A DNA stretch of 64,000 nt from Pseudomonas lactis (GTDB lineage: Bacteria; Pseudomonadota; Gammaproteobacteria; Pseudomonadales; Pseudomonadaceae), in assembly GCF_001439845.1 (NCBI RefSeq), contig NZ_JYLO01000014.1, positions 1-64,000 on the forward strand. The letters run 5' to 3'. The translations under genes and the position numbers were made by a program. Numbering within the stretch: position 1 is the first letter of the stretch; the number at the start of each line of letters is the position of its first letter. The notes below the pieces were generated by a model. The model did not search any database. It was not told the DNA's origin and saw only the letters and a program-made list of their open reading frames with translations. Of the stretch, positions 61,505 through 64,000 are shown one piece after another.

Positions 61505-62815
61505 ATGTCACAGAGCGCCACTGCCGCACTGGCCAGCGATGACGATAAAAACGCCATCTACAAGCGCGTTACCCTGCGCCTGATCCCCTTCATCTTTATC
61601 TGCTACCTGTTCAATTACCTTGACCGGGTAAATGTTGGCTTTGCCAAGTTGCAGATGCTCGATGCATTGAAATTCAGTGAAACCGTGTACGGCCTCGGGG
61701 CCGGGATTTTCTTTATCGGCTATGTGCTGTGCGGCGTACCGAGCAACCTGGCGCTGACCCGGTTTGGCCCGCGGCGCTGGATCGCGTTGATGATGATCGT
61801 GTGGGGTACGCTCTCCACATGCCTGCTGTTTGTAACCACGCCCACGCATTTCTACACCCTGCGCCTGCTCACCGGTGCCGCTGAAGCCGGCTTCTTCCCC
61901 GGTGTGGTGTTGTACCTTTCGCAGTGGTTTCCGACCTTCCGCCGTGGGCGGATCATGGCGCTGTTCATGTCGGCGATCCCGGTTTCAGGTTTGCTCGGCA
62001 GCCCGTTTTCCGGCTGGATTCTCAATCACTTCGCTGCCGGCCAAGGTGGCCTGGCAGGCTGGCAGTGGATGTTCTTGCTGCAAGGCATCCCCACCGTAAT
62101 CCTCGGCGCCCTCGCCTACTTCCTGCTCAGTGACAGCTTCGCCAATGCCAAATGGCTCAAGCCCCATGAGCGCGCGGTGCTGGAAGCCGACCAGGCCACT
62201 GACCTGGCGAACAAGCCGAAAACCACCAGCGACTCCCTGGCCGAAGTGTTCAAGAACCCGGCGATCTGGGCATTCGGCCTGATCTACTTCTGCATCCAGA
62301 GTGGCGTGTATGCGATCAACTTCTGGCTGCCGTCGATCATCAAGAACATGGGCTTCAGCGACAACCTGGTGATTGGCTGGCTCAGCGCGATCCCGTATCT
62401 GTTGGCAGCGGTGTTCATGCTGCTGGTGGGCCGCTCCGCCGATTTGCGCAAGGAGCGCCGCTGGCATTTGGTGGTACCGATGTTGATGGGCGCCATTGGC
62501 CTGGTGATCGCCGTTAACTTCGCCACTACGCCCGCTATCGCCATTCTCGGCCTGACCATCGCCACCATGGGCGCCCTGACCGGCCTGCCGATGTTCTGGC
62601 CGGTGCCCACCGCGATGCTCAGCGCGGGCGCGGCGGCGGGTGGCTTGGCGTTGATCAACTCCATGGGCCAGATGGCGGGTTTTCTCAGCCCGTATATCGT
62701 GGGTTTTGTGAAGGATGCCACCGGGTCCACGGATATGGCGTTGTACCTGCTGGCGGCGGTGATTGTGGGTGGGAGTGTGCTGGCGTTGCGGATGACGCGT
62801 ACGTTGAAAGCATGA
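61505..62815 (+). CDS. MFS transporter of the anion:cation symporter family (organic acid uptake)
   Basis: This 436-aa transporter has 12 helices and the ACS-family signature LFNYLDRVNVGFAKLQML (residues 37-54), then GYVLCGVPSNL and the EAGFFPGVVLYLSQWF helix. Family members import glucarate, galactonate, phthalate, tartrate and similar acids. It is divergent from the CdaR-type regulator gene (157 bases between starts), so regulation by it is likely. The exact substrate cannot be read from sequence. Confidence 0.92.
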   Translation: MSQSATAALASDDDKNAIYKRVTLRLIPFIFICYLFNYLDRVNVGFAKLQMLDALKFSETVYGLGAGIFFIGYVLCGVPSNLALTRFGPRRWIALMMIVWGTLSTCLLFVTTPTHFYTLRLLTGAAEAGFFPGVVLYLSQWFPTFRRGRIMALFMSAIPVSGLLGSPFSGWILNHFAAGQGGLAGWQWMFLLQGIPTVILGALAYFLLSDSFANAKWLKPHERAVLEADQATDLANKPKTTSDSLAEVFKNPAIWAFGLIYFCIQSGVYAINFWLPSIIKNMGFSDNLVIGWLSAIPYLLAAVFMLLVGRSADLRKERRWHLVVPMLMGAIGLVIAVNFATTPAIAILGLTIATMGALTGLPMFWPVPTAMLSAGAAAGGLALINSMGQMAGFLSPYIVGFVKDATGSTDMALYLLAAVIVGGSVLALRMTRTLKA

Positions 62816-62860
62816 GGACTATTTTGCGGTCATAAGGCTTGCCCTCGCCCGCAATCGGCA

Positions 62861-62894
62861 AGGCGCTCATCCTGATAACCAAGGATGGGCGCCT
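62861..62894. terminator. Hairpin between convergent genes
   Basis: AGGCGCTCATCC (62861-62872) and GGATGGGCGCCT (62883-62894) pair over 12 bases with one G-T wobble. Convergent stops at 62815 and 62923 flank it. No T-run is present, so it is a weaker candidate. Confidence 0.55.
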
Positions 62895-62922
62895 AAAGGG
62901 TCAAGCGCGCAGGCATAGCCGA

Positions 62923-63756
62923 CTACGAATGATGGACATCGAAGGAGCCAACAGCGGAAAACTTATTGAGTTCATCGTTGAATTCGCACTCGAAGTTCCC
63001 CTTGGCATACCCCGTTTCAGGTACATGCTCTAAAACCACCTGACCACTGCGTGCCTCTAACAAGGCACGTTTTACGAACTGCGTGAACAACACTATTACC
63101 GCCGGATCGTCACCCCCCAACTGATAGGTGCCTGGCGGCGTTCCCTTGTTAACCACAATAGACAAAAGATCGTCTTGAGTCGGAATGGGGTCATAGTTAT
63201 GAATGCGCCCTTTTATAGAATCGGCATCCTTGGGCAGCGGAAACAGGTCCAGATGATTTATCTCGACCGTTGTTGCTTCAAATGTCGGATACGGACGCGC
63301 TTCACCCCTAAAGTCCGCGTTGATAAAGCCAGTCCCGTTGCTGACCTCAAACGTGCCACTGGAGACCTCGATTTCATGAGAGGTACCGATTGCTTGTGCT
63401 TTGAAATTGAACGTTGCCGCCATCCGGTTATCTTTAAGCGATACCGTGATCTCCCCCGTCTGGGCAACGAAATTAAGCTGCTGCGTATAGAGCGAAATGA
63501 CGGTGTTATGGCTGCCTATCAAGAAGGTTTGAGGTTTTCCGTCGTCACACAAGTTGCTAGGGACGTTGACGGTGAACACAATCAAACTACCGCCGGTTGA
63601 GGGGCGCCCGTAACTGATGAGTGTCCACACATCTTGATCCAGACGTAGTTCTTGGGTGGGATCGCCAACATAATCAAGCGCCAAGTAGCCGTTCAATGTG
63701 GCGGTGAAAGTGCCTTTCGACAACGGTAAAATAGGGACATGCAGTGACTGTTTCAT
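62923..63756 (-). CDS. Protein of unknown function with two similar beta-rich halves
   Basis: This 277-aa protein has ATG at 63756 with GAGG nine bases upstream; no signal peptide or membrane helix is visible. The sequence is rich in Val, Thr, Gly and Asn with strand-like alternation. It seems to contain two copies of one unit. The first ends FVAQTGEITVSLKD...AATFNFKAQ...GTFEV (about 102-144) and the second ends LEARSGQVVLEH...AKGNFECEFND...GSFDV (about 233-274). I do not recognise the family. AT-rich composition and the isolated position suggest an accessory gene. Confidence 0.6.
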   Translation of the reverse strand: MKQSLHVPILPLSKGTFTATLNGYLALDYVGDPTQELRLDQDVWTLISYGRPSTGGSLIVFTVNVPSNLCDDGKPQTFLIGSHNTVISLYTQQLNFVAQTGEITVSLKDNRMAATFNFKAQAIGTSHEIEVSSGTFEVSNGTGFINADFRGEARPYPTFEATTVEINHLDLFPLPKDADSIKGRIHNYDPIPTQDDLLSIVVNKGTPPGTYQLGGDDPAVIVLFTQFVKRALLEARSGQVVLEHVPETGYAKGNFECEFNDELNKFSAVGSFDVHHS

Positions 63757-63832
63757 GTTAACCAGCCTCGCCAATAAATAAGTTGATAAAAGAGTTTGTG
63801 GGAATGTTAGTACCCTGCTGGCTCGGGCGACA

Positions 63833-63848
63833 CTGTCAACTTTGACAG
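63833..63848. promoter_or_regulatory. Short palindrome upstream of the two-half protein
   Basis: CTGTCAA (63833-63839) and TTGACAG (63842-63848) are exact inverted repeats around CT, followed by an AT-rich stretch. It is 77 bases upstream of the ATG at 63756. It could be an operator or overlap a TTGACA-like -35 box. The rest of 63757-64000 shows no gene. Confidence 0.4.
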
Positions 63849-64000
63849 GTATAAAAAATGATTCTCTTATAACAGAGTCCTATAGAAAGGTGCTCCTAGC
63901 GACTCTAGTAATCAATAAACGTTTTCTAGCCTGTAATTTCTAACAGTATCCAAACCTTATCCGTGCGCCTAGGCTGAGGGCTCAGTCACGCTTGGAGGGC

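Overview
The window looks like a chromosomal segment of a Pseudomonas, most likely of the P. fluorescens complex. The reasons are GC-rich coding sequence, tightly overlapping Pseudomonas-type operons (arn lipid A modification, branched-chain amino acid catabolism) and the short GGGAGC..GGCTTGC / GGAGCGAGC..GCTCGC REP repeats between genes. The assignment rests on gene content and repeats only; no rRNA or tRNA gene was seen.

Layout. 1-2.8 kb: an AT-richer accessory patch with the start of a transposase at the window edge, a HEPN-like gene broken by one in-frame stop, a perfect 36-bp palindrome, and a 616-aa unknown protein with a possible QxK nuclease core. 2.8-7.7 kb: a chemoreceptor, a Bcr/CflA exporter, a lone tyrosine recombinase and a secreted protein of unknown role. 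8.1-17.5 kb: the aminoarabinose (Ara4N) operon arnC-A-D-T-E-F-ugd plus a second ArnT-like glycosyltransferase, joined by 1-4 base overlaps, with arnB missing. 17.7-18.8 kb: a small protein and a short HPP membrane protein. 19-27.4 kb: two convergent catabolic units, valine type (HIBYL-CoA hydrolase, acyl-CoA dehydrogenase) and isoleucine/short-acyl type (acyl-CoA synthetase, SDR, thiolase, acyl-CoA dehydrogenase, enoyl-CoA hydratase). They are separated by about 590 bp of dispersed repeats. 27.7-29.7 kb: a bestrophin-like channel and a HEAT/TPR protein, each next to a REPIN.

29.9-47.6 kb is the most unusual part. A KaiC-type double ATPase overlaps a sensor kinase whose phospho-accepting His is Gln. 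Next comes a giant unknown protein, then a five-gene signalling operon on the other strand (hybrid kinase with three receivers, CheR, CheB, receiver-kinase, single receiver). A second giant protein follows; it is a paralogue of the first and carries an extra C-terminal domain that looks like a YopT/C58-type cysteine protease. A lone receiver protein closes the region.

47.7-64 kb: a DUF1254 protein, a DUF3313 lipoprotein, an Asp/Glu racemase and a truncated GNAT gene. Then a LuxR-type regulator lies beside an outer-membrane channel, MFS transporter and HDAC-like deacylase. A glycerate kinase is separated from its probable regulator (CdaR family) and ACS-type MFS transporter by a Tle4-type lipase / Tli4-type immunity lipoprotein pair. 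Last is a protein of unknown function built from two similar beta-rich halves.

The best candidates for undescribed biology are the left-edge HEPN/putative nuclease module, and the KaiC-kinase-giant-protein island with its likely C58 protease effector.
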